Origin: Anthracocystis setariae
Taxonomy: Eukaryota; Basidiomycota; Ustilaginomycetes; Ustilaginales; Ustilaginaceae
Direction of reading: 5' to 3'
DNA: 64,000 bases
Assembly (NCBI GenBank): GCA_928724745.1
Contig: CAKMXJ010000012.1
Span: 62,001-126,000 of the forward strand
Positions within the stretch are counted from its first letter, which is position 1, and each line of letters opens with the position of its first letter. Both the position numbers and the translations under genes were made by a program. Positions 9,949 through 20,069 of the stretch are shown piece after piece. Under the pieces are notes generated by a model that saw only the letters and a list, made by a program, of their open reading frames with translations, was not told the origin of the DNA and searched no databases.

Positions 9949-11559
9949 ATGGATTCTAGCAACGACCACGATCTCTCCGACACCATGTCTCTCATCGATG
10001 CCGACACCTCTTCGGATTTCGAAATTGTGGACTACGACACCGAAAGCGAAGGTCGTCCCTTTGCTCATTCATCCGCAACGTCAGAAATCGCCAGCAATCT
10101 CTCCGATGCTACCGGCAGCCTTCCTCCCAGCCCTCAACTCGACGCTTCCCAGTTCCACTTTCCTGATCCTGAGGCCATCTTCGATCGTGTCACCCTTGAC
10201 TCGAGTTCGTTGCACACCTTGATGGCGACATCCCACCAACAACTCATGCAACCTTTGCCTCCACAGCATGAGCTCGAGAGCCCTGAGCTGCAGCAGCGAA
10301 CAACGGACCCGCACCATGATGTCGAGGCTACGTGGGCGCTTGACCATGCTGCAACTGATCCGGAGACGGAGAAGCCCCAGATGGAGACTTCTGTTCAGTC
10401 TGTCAAGGGCATTCTCATGGAGGCTCCCAGACGTGTTTGGCTAATCTTGCTCCTGACCACCTTCCTGATTGGTTTCAAGACCACCTCGCTCTTCACACCA
10501 TCCTCTCAGATCGTCCAGCTTAGCGACAGTGCGACACGTTACGAAGATACTCGATGGATCACCAAGTTTGCCTCTCCAGCTCCAACCGCCCAATCTCCTT
10601 TCTCAGACTCTCGACTGGCCAACCTGCTTCCGCGTGCGGACTTCGCTTTTGCACCTGCTCCGAAACCGTCGCCTTCGGGTCCTTCTGTGATTGATCAGGC
10701 TGGATCGCAAAAAACCTTCCAGCAACGTCCTAGCGCTGCCAAGCCAAAGCCGGGTCGATGTCAGCATCACGACAGTTCGGTGGCGCTCCAGGCGAACCCG
10801 GGCACATCGAAGAAGGGCCTCACCGTGGTCGGAACCCCCTCTGTCAAGATGGCTGGCTGTCAGCGCAGCGCAAAAAAGGGAAAGGCTTCAGAATTTCGGA
10901 TGGGCAACCAGCCCGTCAGGAAGCTTGGTCGACCATACAGCCCTTGTCCGGCTTGTCGTTCTAGCGAGGTCAATTGGGACAGGATGGTCTTCTCCATGCA
11001 AGCCGAAAGCACCTATCTCGCCAATGCCACCACAACCACATGGGCCTTCTGGTTGGAAGAGCTGCAGAGCTACAACCAGCTGGTGCTCAGACCGGCGCTT
11101 GCGGCAGCTCGACAACAGGCTATCGAAGCTGCTCGCATGGCTCGACGCTACCATGACGAACAGCTGGTTCCTGCGTTTGAATCGTTTCGCCAGCACGCCA
11201 AACACACCGCTCAGCAGATGGAGCAGATTGCCAATCGCTACGGTGAGGATCCGGTGCGCCCTGCGTTTGCATTCGCTCGCGATCAAGCGGCCGAGTATCA
11301 CGACAAAGTGTTCAGTCCGGCCGTCAAACAGTTACGGCAGCAAGCCGTCGAAGCTGCCAAGATGACGTCCATGGGGCTCAACAAGGCAGCCAAGCGCTTC
11401 TCTTTCGAGGCTGCCCAGACTGTGCAGCAGGTCAAACACGCGACCCACTTGGATCTGGAAGCCATGGGTATGGACGAGTACCTCGGCTTCATGATCAAGA
11501 CGTTGAAGAGCATTCATCATCATCATCAGTCCAACGACAAGTCGGCGGAAGCTCGATAG
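9949..11559 (+). CDS. Single-pass membrane protein with N-terminal FEIV motif and amphipathic repeats (candidate autophagy receptor)
   Basis: 536 residues from ATG 9949 (an in-frame TTG at 9937 is not a credible start). I do not recognise a named family. Visible parts in order: an acidic N-terminus with SSDFEIVDYD, where F24-E-I-V27 fits the Atg8-interacting (AIM/LIR) pattern flanked by acidic and Ser residues; a disordered stretch; one hydrophobic segment at about 163-176 (VWLILLLTTFLIGF) after two Arg; a basic Pro-rich linker with a PCPAC motif; then at about 378-475 four helical repeats, each opening with a V/L-x-P-A type turn (VLRPAL, LVPAF, VRPAF, FSPAV) followed by RQ-A-AA-rich amphipathic helix. 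The C-terminus ends in a His run. Membrane span, cytosolic AIM and lumenal amphipathic helices is the architecture of Saccharomyces Atg39; homology is not shown. Alternatives are an ER or lipid-droplet protein with apolipoprotein-like helices. Confidence 0.6.
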   Translation: MDSSNDHDLSDTMSLIDADTSSDFEIVDYDTESEGRPFAHSSATSEIASNLSDATGSLPPSPQLDASQFHFPDPEAIFDRVTLDSSSLHTLMATSHQQLMQPLPPQHELESPELQQRTTDPHHDVEATWALDHAATDPETEKPQMETSVQSVKGILMEAPRRVWLILLLTTFLIGFKTTSLFTPSSQIVQLSDSATRYEDTRWITKFASPAPTAQSPFSDSRLANLLPRADFAFAPAPKPSPSGPSVIDQAGSQKTFQQRPSAAKPKPGRCQHHDSSVALQANPGTSKKGLTVVGTPSVKMAGCQRSAKKGKASEFRMGNQPVRKLGRPYSPCPACRSSEVNWDRMVFSMQAESTYLANATTTTWAFWLEELQSYNQLVLRPALAAARQQAIEAARMARRYHDEQLVPAFESFRQHAKHTAQQMEQIANRYGEDPVRPAFAFARDQAAEYHDKVFSPAVKQLRQQAVEAAKMTSMGLNKAAKRFSFEAAQTVQQVKHATHLDLEAMGMDEYLGFMIKTLKSIHHHHQSNDKSAEAR

Positions 11560-11792
11560 TGTGCAAAAGCAAGCCCCAGAGTTGTTTCTGACTTGTCAAT
11601 GTGTCCCCGTTTCCAGTCCAGTTTCAGCACTGTATCCTTTCCCACCTTCCGCCACCTCTTTTGTTTGTTTGTTGGTTTATACGACGACGGTTATGCGCAT
11701 CGATCTTGAGGTTTTTTTTTTGGAAGCGGGTCTGGTTTGGAAGGTGTGGTTGAATTTGGGTAAGTGCGGATGTGGCTGAACAGGGGAGGGGG

Positions 11793-13835
11793 TTAGTGTG
11801 AGGTATCGTTCTTGTTGTCCGTCTTGGTAGTTGTGGTGTTTGAGGGTTCGTCCTCGTCCTCATCGTCGTCGTCGTCGTCGCTTGTAGTAGTAGTAGAGTT
11901 CTCCTTGGAGGACGAGGTTTTGAGGTGGTCCGAGTGGCTGAAGAGGTGTCTTTTTTTGTTGTCTTCGGTGTGGAGGCGAGCGGCTTCTTGTTTGCGTTGT
12001 TGGATTTGCGAGCGGGTTTCTGCTTCGCGTTCGAGCGAGGTGTGTGGGATGGCGGTCGGGGTGAGTTTGGAGGATTTGCGGTGAAGCGCGATGGGTTTGG
12101 GGCTGTCTTTGGGAGGCATGTTTTCGTCGGTTTTAGTGGTTCGAGGGGGTGTTGAAGGGGCGATGGTGATGTCGCCTTCGCCTTCGTTGTCCTCCGTGGC
12201 AGGTGTGTCTTGCGCATCGTTGAGCTCGACAGTGTTTTCGTTATCCGGCGAACCGTCGTCTTCCTCCTTGGTCTTGGCATCGTTGGCTTCCTCCTCCACC
12301 GCGTTCGTGACTTTCTCAATACTCGCCTGGTCCAAGCGCATATGTCTCGCGCGCACACTCTCCACCACATCGCCCTTGCCCCTCGGCAGCGCCGGCAGCT
12401 TCAACCGCTTACGTGCCACCATCACGGGCGCACTCGATTTCTGCACCAGATAATGCGATGTCGATCCCAACAAAATCCCGCGCAACGAACCCAACCCACG
12501 CGAACCCACCACCACCATCGTCGGCTCATAGAAGTCGATCAAGTCGAGCAACATGTGGCGCGAGTTCTTGGCGTGGATCGCCTGGCACGAGATCTTGACT
12601 TCCAAGCGTGTGCGTTCGAGCAGATGAGTGGCCTGCTTGGCAAGCATCGCAGCCATAGCTTGTCGGATACGCTGGTGCTCCATCCGTGCGGAAGCTTCTT
12701 CGTGCTTTGGATCGAGCGCGTCGAGCTTGGTATCCGTCTCCATCACCGAAACGACCAGCATCTCATCGCCGTCTCTGAGCACCGTGCCGATCGTCCATTC
12801 CGCCGCATACGACGACTCTTCCGACCCATCACTCGCCACGACATACCGCTTGGGCCGCTTCGAGTTCTTGGCGGCAGCTTCGTAGTCGCCGTGACTGATT
12901 GTGATGGTACATCGGTTCCTCTCGAATTTCGGATGGGACGTCTTCAAGGACATCATCTTTGAGCCGCGACGTTGGAGGAAGGTGGAAACTTGATCTTCCG
13001 AGAGCACCACATTGGGTGCTGTGATATGCTCATCGTCCTGCTCGAGATCTTCGTCTTCGTACGTTTCGAAATGATGATGGCCGTCTTCTGACTTGGGTCC
13101 CGTTCCCCAATGTTCATGCGCCGTCAAGCAGCCTGCATTGTACAGCGTGTTGTCCAGCACGATAGAGTCCATCTCGTCACCCTCCTCGTCCTCTTCTTCG
13201 TCCTCACTCTTGGCTTGCGAGACTATAGACGCGCCATCGTCAGACTCGAGATCTGCCTCTGCATGTGGGTCATCCGCCAATTGCGCCGACGAGAGGCTGG
13301 TGCTGGAGTTGGAGGCGGCGAGATGGGAGGATTCACCGTCATGGATTGACGCCGGGTGCGGACGGCCGCGAGATTGCCGCGCTCCCGAGTCGACATCCTC
13401 GTCGTCATAGGGGTTGAAAAAGGCGCTATTCCGTGGTACGATGCCCGAAGCGGAACTGACGACCGAGTCGTTGTCACTATCCATACTGTTTCTTCGACTG
13501 CCGCCTTCGCTGTCGTCATCCGGGTTCACCTTCAATCGACACGCCGAAGAGCTTCGCTTGCGAGACCCAAAGCGGAACGGAGAAAGACTTCGACCGGATC
13601 GACCAAATGCAGAGAGTCGTTTGGAACTCTTCTTGCGATCCGAACGTTCGTCGTGTTCATGGTGCGAGGAAGAGCCGTCGTCGATCTTGAGTTGACCCAT
13701 GCCCAAGGCGTTCCGAGACGTTTGATACGGTGCTCCGACAGCAATCATGGAGGCAAAAGCGGACGAGAGCGTAGCTGTTGCTCGATCCCGATCCTTTTCG
13801 CTCGACGAAAAAGAAATTGAAGGGGTTCGAACCAT
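11793..13835 (-). CDS. Universal stress protein (UspA) domain protein
   Basis: 680 residues, intronless. A single UspA-type nucleotide-binding alpha/beta domain spans about 325-480: it opens with RYVVASDGSEESSYAAEW and ends with the family's ATP-binding signature G-x2-G-x9-G-S/T, here GSRGLGSLRGILLGSTSHYL, followed by PVMVAR. The domain is preceded by ~320 residues of Ser-rich basic and acidic disorder (RLSAFGRSGRSLSPFRFG and similar potential kinase or 14-3-3 sites) and followed by ~200 residues of disordered tail with an Asp/Glu run encoded by a (TCG)n tract. Fungal proteins of this shape are usually called Usp-domain proteins of unknown role. Bacterial members bind ATP or AMP and respond to stress; function here is inferred only at that level. 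Confidence 0.85.
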   Translation of the reverse strand: MVRTPSISFSSSEKDRDRATATLSSAFASMIAVGAPYQTSRNALGMGQLKIDDGSSSHHEHDERSDRKKSSKRLSAFGRSGRSLSPFRFGSRKRSSSACRLKVNPDDDSEGGSRRNSMDSDNDSVVSSASGIVPRNSAFFNPYDDEDVDSGARQSRGRPHPASIHDGESSHLAASNSSTSLSSAQLADDPHAEADLESDDGASIVSQAKSEDEEEDEEGDEMDSIVLDNTLYNAGCLTAHEHWGTGPKSEDGHHHFETYEDEDLEQDDEHITAPNVVLSEDQVSTFLQRRGSKMMSLKTSHPKFERNRCTITISHGDYEAAAKNSKRPKRYVVASDGSEESSYAAEWTIGTVLRDGDEMLVVSVMETDTKLDALDPKHEEASARMEHQRIRQAMAAMLAKQATHLLERTRLEVKISCQAIHAKNSRHMLLDLIDFYEPTMVVVGSRGLGSLRGILLGSTSHYLVQKSSAPVMVARKRLKLPALPRGKGDVVESVRARHMRLDQASIEKVTNAVEEEANDAKTKEEDDGSPDNENTVELNDAQDTPATEDNEGEGDITIAPSTPPRTTKTDENMPPKDSPKPIALHRKSSKLTPTAIPHTSLEREAETRSQIQQRKQEAARLHTEDNKKRHLFSHSDHLKTSSSKENSTTTTSDDDDDDEDEDEPSNTTTTKTDNKNDTSH

Positions 13836-14349
13836 TGTTGTTCCTGCGGTTCTCCCTCACAGGAGGCAGACGAGATGGGTGCGAATGAGATCAGAAGGGT
13901 CGGTCTGAACAGCGCTCGACTGAGTTTGAATGTAGTGATGAAGCAGGAGTAAAAGTGATGATGATGGCAAGACAGGTCGGTGTGTGTGCGCGTGAATGGA
14001 GACGAGGAAGGAGAGCAGGAAGCGAGGAGGGCTTGACACCGTGCAATTAACCACAATCGTCTCTCATTTCGCACATTGCAATCCTCGTCCGCGGCGTAGA
14101 AGCAAATGTGAATCTTTCCACAACCGCCCGACGCCCGAAATAGCTTCGGAGCAGCCGTCTTGAGTTCGGTTACGCCGACGATCTGCGCCAGAACCCCGAT
14201 TAATTGTTGGCTGCCCCCGCCGTCCTTTTTTGTCACACAAAATATTGCCTCTGATCTGCCTCACCTCCATCATTCACTATTGAATATGAAAGACACTGAT
14301 AGAGACACTGATTAGTCCATGCTAGCATTGAAAATATCGAAGTACACTG
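13836..14349. other. Intergenic, upstream of the Usp gene
   Basis: 514 bp between two genes on the minus strand. I see no gene, tRNA or repeat in it. It should carry the Usp promoter and the 3' end of the TBC gene. Confidence 0.7.
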
Positions 14350-16023
14350 CTAGTCATCCGTCCTCTGACTCCTTTGATGGCTGAGCCGGATGTTGATCGC
14401 CTCGTTGATGATCCTATCCACATCCAGCGGTGGCAGACAATCCAACATGCTTCTCGTCTCGCTCCGATCCAACTCCTCCAGACTATCCTTACAGTTTGTC
14501 AAGATCGCAATGCACACATACAGATGCAGATCCAGGAAGTCCGGCAATGCAAAGTACGAATCCCACAACCTCATCAGGTCCTCTATCCTCAACTCGCCCG
14601 CCAACAGATGTTGCAGCCAGTTGGTGGCGAATCCGATGATGTCCACTTCTTCCTCTTCAAAGTACGAATGCAGCTCGGGCAGCGTTGTGCGGAAAAGGGT
14701 GAGAAACGTGGCGACTTGACGCGGTAGCGGGTTGCGGGCGGCGTGGCGTGCCATGAGGCTCATGAGCTTCTCGAAGGCAAAGTACATTCCTGCTTCGACT
14801 CGCACACATTGCACGAAGGGCGCACACAGGTACACAAGTGCCGGGTGGAACTCGGACGAGGTAGCTGACGTTTCAGAGGTGGGCGAAGACACTTGCGGTT
14901 CCCACTCGTACTCGCGTGGCATCCTGGAGCGCACCGCCTCCTCCAAGGTGGTGCTGCTGCGCGAATTCGGGTTTGACGTCGAGCTGATGGAGCCGGCGCG
15001 AGAGCGCGAGCGCGAACTTGTGCCGCTCGTGTAGGCATTGTGCAAAGGCGGATAGTTGCTGCTGGTGGAACGACATCCCGCTTGAGAGTTTGAGCCGTCC
15101 AGGTCGGCTGAAAGCCCTTTTGAGCCTTCGACACCGGCTGGCTGATTGGCCAGGAAGCGATCATCCTCGGACACGTCTCGTTCACTGCGACCTCTTGAAG
15201 TATCACCTTGTCTACCATCCCCGCTCTGCATCCACGATGCTCCGTTGTTTGACGCCCGTGCTGTCATGTTCGATCCTGCAGAAGCATCACTTTTCCCCAG
15301 AGCCGCCCTCCTTCTTTCTGCCTCTGCCGCCGCGCATCTGTTCATGAAAGCGCAAATGATGTTCTCGATGCTCCGCCCGAAGCGCTTCAACTCTAGTGCA
15401 GCTGCAGCGTCCGGATCATCCGCATCCATCGCCGCTGTCACTCCGCTTTCACCGATGATACCACCTAGCGCATATATCCTCCCATCATTCACCCGATTCG
15501 GTCCTCTATCCACCTCCAACAATGTTGCCGTTGCCAAGTTGGGAGCACCTGCGCTTAGCGTTTGCGGTCCATCTCCCATCCCACCTGAGCCGGAACTCAG
15601 TAGACTGCTGCTCGACGAAGCTCCTTCCAACGCATACTCTCGCGAAAGCGAGACCCCTGTCTCCCCCGTCGAAAATCCTCCTGGCCGTCGACTCAGTACA
15701 CTCCTCGAGCTTCTCATCAAAGTCCTTCCTGGGGGAGGTCTTTTCCCCAACCGCTTCTGATAGTATCTTTGGCATTCGCTGCGCACCCTTTTTTCCAGCG
15801 CTGAATTGTGCTTGTCCAGCGCCTCGTACGCCAGATACTTGGATCGCACCGACGTCATTTCTTGTCCCTTGTCGTCCGAGAGGACGCCGAGGAGGTAGAG
15901 CCATACTTCGCCTCGCACCGATGGTTGCACTCCATGGCGCGCAAGATCGCGAAGCTTCTGTAGATCAACATGCTGTTCCGCATTGAGCAGCTCGACGAAC
16001 TCTTCCACCGTTGCCGAGCTCAT
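14350..16023 (-). CDS. Atypical TBC (Rab-GAP-fold) domain protein
   Basis: 557 residues. The TBC fold is recognisable from three blocks: the N-terminal R-x3-W-x2-L-L-G motif (R37, W41, G46: VRGEVWLYLLG), IENIICAFMN at about 213-228, and the C-terminal half from about 389, with EAGMYFAFEKLMSLM, the RLWDSYFA motif and DLHLYVCIAIL. A disordered, Ser-rich insert of about 160 residues separates the second and third blocks. The arginine-finger segment reads ECQRYY (R86) where active GAPs have I-x2-D-x2-R, so Arg survives but Asp is Glu. The glutamine-finger Y-x-Q-G-M motif is absent; the aligned stretch is FHPALVYLCAP. Known TBC proteins without the Gln finger act as adaptors or non-canonical GAPs, so Rab-GAP activity should not be assumed. 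Substrate unknown. Confidence 0.75.
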   Translation of the reverse strand: MSSATVEEFVELLNAEQHVDLQKLRDLARHGVQPSVRGEVWLYLLGVLSDDKGQEMTSVRSKYLAYEALDKHNSALEKRVRSECQRYYQKRLGKRPPPGRTLMRSSRSVLSRRPGGFSTGETGVSLSREYALEGASSSSSLLSSGSGGMGDGPQTLSAGAPNLATATLLEVDRGPNRVNDGRIYALGGIIGESGVTAAMDADDPDAAAALELKRFGRSIENIICAFMNRCAAAEAERRRAALGKSDASAGSNMTARASNNGASWMQSGDGRQGDTSRGRSERDVSEDDRFLANQPAGVEGSKGLSADLDGSNSQAGCRSTSSNYPPLHNAYTSGTSSRSRSRAGSISSTSNPNSRSSTTLEEAVRSRMPREYEWEPQVSSPTSETSATSSEFHPALVYLCAPFVQCVRVEAGMYFAFEKLMSLMARHAARNPLPRQVATFLTLFRTTLPELHSYFEEEEVDIIGFATNWLQHLLAGELRIEDLMRLWDSYFALPDFLDLHLYVCIAILTNCKDSLEELDRSETRSMLDCLPPLDVDRIINEAINIRLSHQRSQRTDD

Positions 16024-16574
16024 CGTAGCAATCGTGGGTCACAGAGGATCACGGTCCTGGTTCTGTCGTGATGGTTTGTCGAAATGGCGGAATGTCCAGC
16101 TTTGACGTGACAAAAGATCGAGGTGGAACTTGTTCGAGCGCGGAGGCAGAATGGATCCCCAGACTACGTAGGAAGGCTGTAGATTTGGACCGTCACCTCC
16201 ATATCATGAGCGACTCGGCTTCCACAGAGCTGGTCGAAGCCAAACTGACGGGGAATCGAAGCGACAAGGGAGGCAGCAAGCAAGTGCACGAATTCGGAAG
16301 AAGGACCCTTCTTGACAACAGAGGCAAAGTGGAGTTTTCTCAGCGTGCACCCCCAGCTCCCGAAATCCGCGCTTTTTTGGGGTTTTGGCTCTGTCCTCAT
16401 CTCACTTGAACAACAAAGCACACAAGCATGCATGGGTCCGAGGAGTGATAAGATGCAATGGATTACAGAGCTAGAAATACATGGGCGTTGTGCAAACAAA
16501 AGGTATATGCTACAATGAGCTGCTCGCATAAGGTTTAGGGACGAAATGACAGGATCAGAAAGAGTGTCCATCTC
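16024..16574. other. Intergenic, upstream of the TBC gene
   Basis: 551 bp between two minus-strand genes. No coding frame or repeat that I can support. Confidence 0.7.
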
Positions 16575-18938
16575 TCACTTCTGAGGAGTGGAAGAATCGC
16601 TCGCAGTCGCGTTCCAGCTTGTCCACGACCGCCAACCGCCGGATATGGTTGGAGATGCAGGTTCGTACGCCGCCTCTGCGCTTGCGTTACGGGTAGTTGC
16701 GATGGACGGTGAAGGTGCAGCCAGCGGAGTGCCTTTGGTGGCGACAGGAATCAATGCTGAAAAGCTCGGCAAGGCAAGACCCAGAGATCCACGTTTCGCA
16801 CCGTTCTCACCTGGTGTGCCGCCATGACCGGCGAGCTTTGCTGCTGACATCTCGTTGAGCTTCTGCAAAGCGCGCAGAGCGCCACCTCCGCTAGCCCCTG
16901 CATCCGCTGCAGATGCCCCAGCTGCGCTTCTTTCGGCCTTCTCGTTGGACTGTGGGTTCCACGTCACCCGTTCGACACGCAGTTCGGACAGTTGCGACGA
17001 AAGCTTCTGTGCTCTGTCTCGATCCGAAATGGACAAAGAGGCTCGCGGACTGGCGAGACTGGCGTACTGCAAAGATGCACGGCGCGCTGCCGATCGTTCT
17101 AAAGAGGAAGGCATGACAGTGTTGTCGGTGTCACCGCCGATAGCCGAGTGCTTCCAAGCTGTGGAAAGCACGGCATGGATCGCATGCACGCTGCCCGGTG
17201 TGGGCGGTGAAGAGGAAGAGATCGAATCTTCCATTGTACTATCGAAGTACGAGCTTCGCGACGGCGTTTCTGCTCGGGAGGAAGCAGATGCGGTGGCCGA
17301 GGGCATACCTAGCAGAGCGGCAAGCGTTGACTCGGCATTTGCCGACGCGTTGCTGACATCCGTCGACAGTTTGAGGCTCAAGTCTCGGCTATCAATGGGC
17401 AGATCCGAATCCATGCGCGCTAAGGCTGCATCGCGAGCCGTGGAGGCAGACGTCGTTGGCGAATGCATTGACGATACCGATGATTCGTGACGAAGCATAG
17501 CCATCAAAGAGGGTCGCGAGGTAGGCTGGCTAGCGACTCTAGATCCTGTCGAGTTCATGGAAAGCTTCGCGTCCACAGCAGAACTAGATGCGGACCTAGC
17601 GACTACGGATGGCGCAATCAGACCGGATGGACTAGGAGAGACTCCAGAAGACGTAGCTATGGAAGCCCCGGCCACCTTGCTTAATAGCTTCAGTGCACCT
17701 GTTGCACCAACGTCGTAGCTGAACGAACGCTTCTTCTGTGGTGTAGACGCTTGACTGCTGGTCGATTGCGTTGCTGAGGAAGTCGCTGACTGGTTCGCAT
17801 GGTGCGCCTTTGATTGCAGCTCTGGTGTTGCCGGTGAGCTGCGTTGATCCGGCTGGCCTTCTTCGGCGATGGTGGATTGCACTGCAGCAAAGTTGGAAAT
17901 TGAGAAAGCACGTCGGGCTGAAGCACTCCTGCGATGGCCAAGAGCCGCAGAGGTAGGCGACGAAGTGTGGCTTGGTGTTGGACTGTGCAGCATTCGCTCG
18001 AGTCGTTTCGCGGCAGTCTTACCGATGGTGGCATCTCGATCCAGCGCTTGAACGATGCCTGCCGCCGAAGAGGTGCCGACATCGAGCTCGGCAGGGTCGA
18101 CCAAAGTAGAGATTTGGCTTGTAGAAGGTGTCGAGGGAGGAATCAACACCGCCTGAGTAGTGGAGCTGAGCCTTTGCAACTCAACCGAAGTCTTGGCGAT
18201 GAATTCGGTCATGTCGGTGACAGCTTGGATTTGACGATGCAAGTTGGCTTCTCTGACATCGAGATGGGAGTCCAATGCAGCCTCCATGGCGTTCAGCTGT
18301 GCAAGTTTGGCACGCGACGAAAGCGTGTCTAGTACCAACCGATTCGAGGTTTCGAGCGCTTCCATTGTTGCAGCCATGAGTCGATTGATTCTCTCTGTGA
18401 GGTCGTCATCCTCTTCTTCCTCGCTACCGTCTATCTGATTGGCACACGTTTCTCCACAGTGTGCGAAAAGTTCGCTGGTGTGGGGTGCTGTGATCATGTC
18501 GTTGTGGCTGAAAGTAACCTTAGCGTCCACGTGAGACTCCTGCACATCATCGTCATCATCATTCAGGGTGGTCGAAAGGTCGTTGATGCTCGCGAGGCTC
18601 GCGAGGCTCTCTGAGGGCGTAAGCTGCATCGACGAGGCATCGTCTAGTTGTTCGAAGACGGTGAGATCACTGATGCGGCTCTTTCGTCGATGTGCAAAAG
18701 TGTCGACACAAGTGGAGGTGGTAGATTCGGCGCGGCTGCGGATGGTGTCGTAGGAATCGGATGGGAGGGTTCGAGCCATCCATGGCTTCGGTTTGTGAAT
18801 AGCGGTGGCGGTTTCGTCAAAACGAGGATTTACGGGATCAGCGACGACAGCAGTCGCGGCTTGGCCCGTTGCTTGCTGCATCCATTTCGGCGGCAGCCGA
18901 GACCGTGTCTGGCCGGATGACGCTATGACAGGCGCCAT
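16575..18938 (-). CDS. Ser-rich orphan with central coiled coil
   Basis: 787 residues from ATG 18938, intronless. I do not recognise the family. Most of the chain is low-complexity Ser/Ala/Thr. The one segment that looks folded is a helical region at about 176-253 (ERINRLMAATMEALETSNRL, then SSRAKLAQLNAMEAALDSHL and EFIAKTSVELQRL), which should form a coiled coil. The C-terminus has a short aromatic motif, GGWRSWTSWNA, that could be a docking peptide. N-terminal residues include several Ser-Pro sites. Codon use and reading frame integrity are like the neighbours, so it is probably a real gene. A cytoskeletal or septum-associated scaffold is conceivable, but nothing in the sequence shows it. 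Confidence 0.7.
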   Translation of the reverse strand: MAPVIASSGQTRSRLPPKWMQQATGQAATAVVADPVNPRFDETATAIHKPKPWMARTLPSDSYDTIRSRAESTTSTCVDTFAHRRKSRISDLTVFEQLDDASSMQLTPSESLASLASINDLSTTLNDDDDDVQESHVDAKVTFSHNDMITAPHTSELFAHCGETCANQIDGSEEEEDDDLTERINRLMAATMEALETSNRLVLDTLSSRAKLAQLNAMEAALDSHLDVREANLHRQIQAVTDMTEFIAKTSVELQRLSSTTQAVLIPPSTPSTSQISTLVDPAELDVGTSSAAGIVQALDRDATIGKTAAKRLERMLHSPTPSHTSSPTSAALGHRRSASARRAFSISNFAAVQSTIAEEGQPDQRSSPATPELQSKAHHANQSATSSATQSTSSQASTPQKKRSFSYDVGATGALKLLSKVAGASIATSSGVSPSPSGLIAPSVVARSASSSAVDAKLSMNSTGSRVASQPTSRPSLMAMLRHESSVSSMHSPTTSASTARDAALARMDSDLPIDSRDLSLKLSTDVSNASANAESTLAALLGMPSATASASSRAETPSRSSYFDSTMEDSISSSSPPTPGSVHAIHAVLSTAWKHSAIGGDTDNTVMPSSLERSAARRASLQYASLASPRASLSISDRDRAQKLSSQLSELRVERVTWNPQSNEKAERSAAGASAADAGASGGGALRALQKLNEMSAAKLAGHGGTPGENGAKRGSLGLALPSFSALIPVATKGTPLAAPSPSIATTRNASAEAAYEPASPTISGGWRSWTSWNATASDSSTPQK

Positions 18939-20069
18939 GGCTGTGGCTGTCGGCTCGGTCCGACCACTGCAGGAAGTCGCTGCGGATAGCGCTGAGAGTG
19001 GTGAACGCGAAAGCTATGAAGATCCGTTCATCTTGATACAATGTGGTTTGTCAGATGGTGATATTTTGTCTGTCCAAGTACCTGGATCAGTAGAAGGCAC
19101 CGCCAATAATGTGATCTGCAGTTGGATGTGTGATGGAAACCAGAATCGCCGGCAATCGTCGGACAGAGTACGTAAGTTAGGTATAGTAGGTGGTGATGGA
19201 CGAGAAAGAAAGGTTGCTGCGCGAGCAAGGTCACGTCGTTTGCCTCGAGGGACGGTGATGTGGATGGCTGAGCAGCATACCTTCACCGTTGGCAAAAGCT
19301 TTCAGCAAAGCAGACCCTGGCTGGCTTTTCGCTTGAGACGTGTTTCTTGGTGTGGTGATTTTTCTGCAGCTCTCCACCTCTGCCCCGAATCGCAACTGTA
19401 ACTGTAAATTGACTTAATGCAGTGTAATCCACAAAATTGTGAGACATTCAACTTGTTGGTCTCCCCGAGGCACGAAAGCCCGCCCCTTTCCAGCCTTGGA
19501 TTGGATTGGGTTGGGTTGGGTTGGGTCATGTAGCAGCAGTAGGGTGCCGCGTCAGGTGCTGTGTTTTTTGGATGCATTCGGAGCTGCTACCGATTCACAG
19601 ACCACAGCTCAGAGTATCGACTTAGCCAAGTAGAACTGACTTCTGTTTCAGCAAACATATGCAGGCACTCCTTTCATGCTCTCTGGTCCTCACTACGATG
19701 GCATCCCCACAACGACAGAGACATTGTTCCAACAATGCTAGCATGGTGCTGTGCCGTTCTGAAGCCTCAACTCGGTGACATCAGAAAAAAACTGCCTAGA
19801 TCGATCGGCCGCCCCTGACCGGTGGGAAATAAAAAAAAAATGGCGTGGGCGTAATTCACATCGGCTGCTCCGATCGGGGAAGCTCTCCGTCCGAGATGAA
19901 ACCGTGACGGCTGTCAACGAGATGAAGTGGCCGTGCCATCACTGATTCTCACATAGACAGACAGCTTGAAAGTGGTAGCAGCATACGACATTGCAACGAT
20001 TACATGGGTATTCTCGACGAGCGACAAGGCTGAGGAACAGGTGCCATCCGCCGGCTTGATGGCTTGGAT
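18939..20069. other. Intergenic, with (TTGGG)n
   Basis: 1.1 kb between two minus-strand genes. It has four perfect TTGGG units at 19504-19523 and an A10 run near 19840. No supported gene. Confidence 0.7.

Noticed and set aside
19504..19523. (TTGGG)n as telomere-like repeat
   Set aside because: Only four units, not TTAGGG, and embedded in ordinary intergenic DNA.
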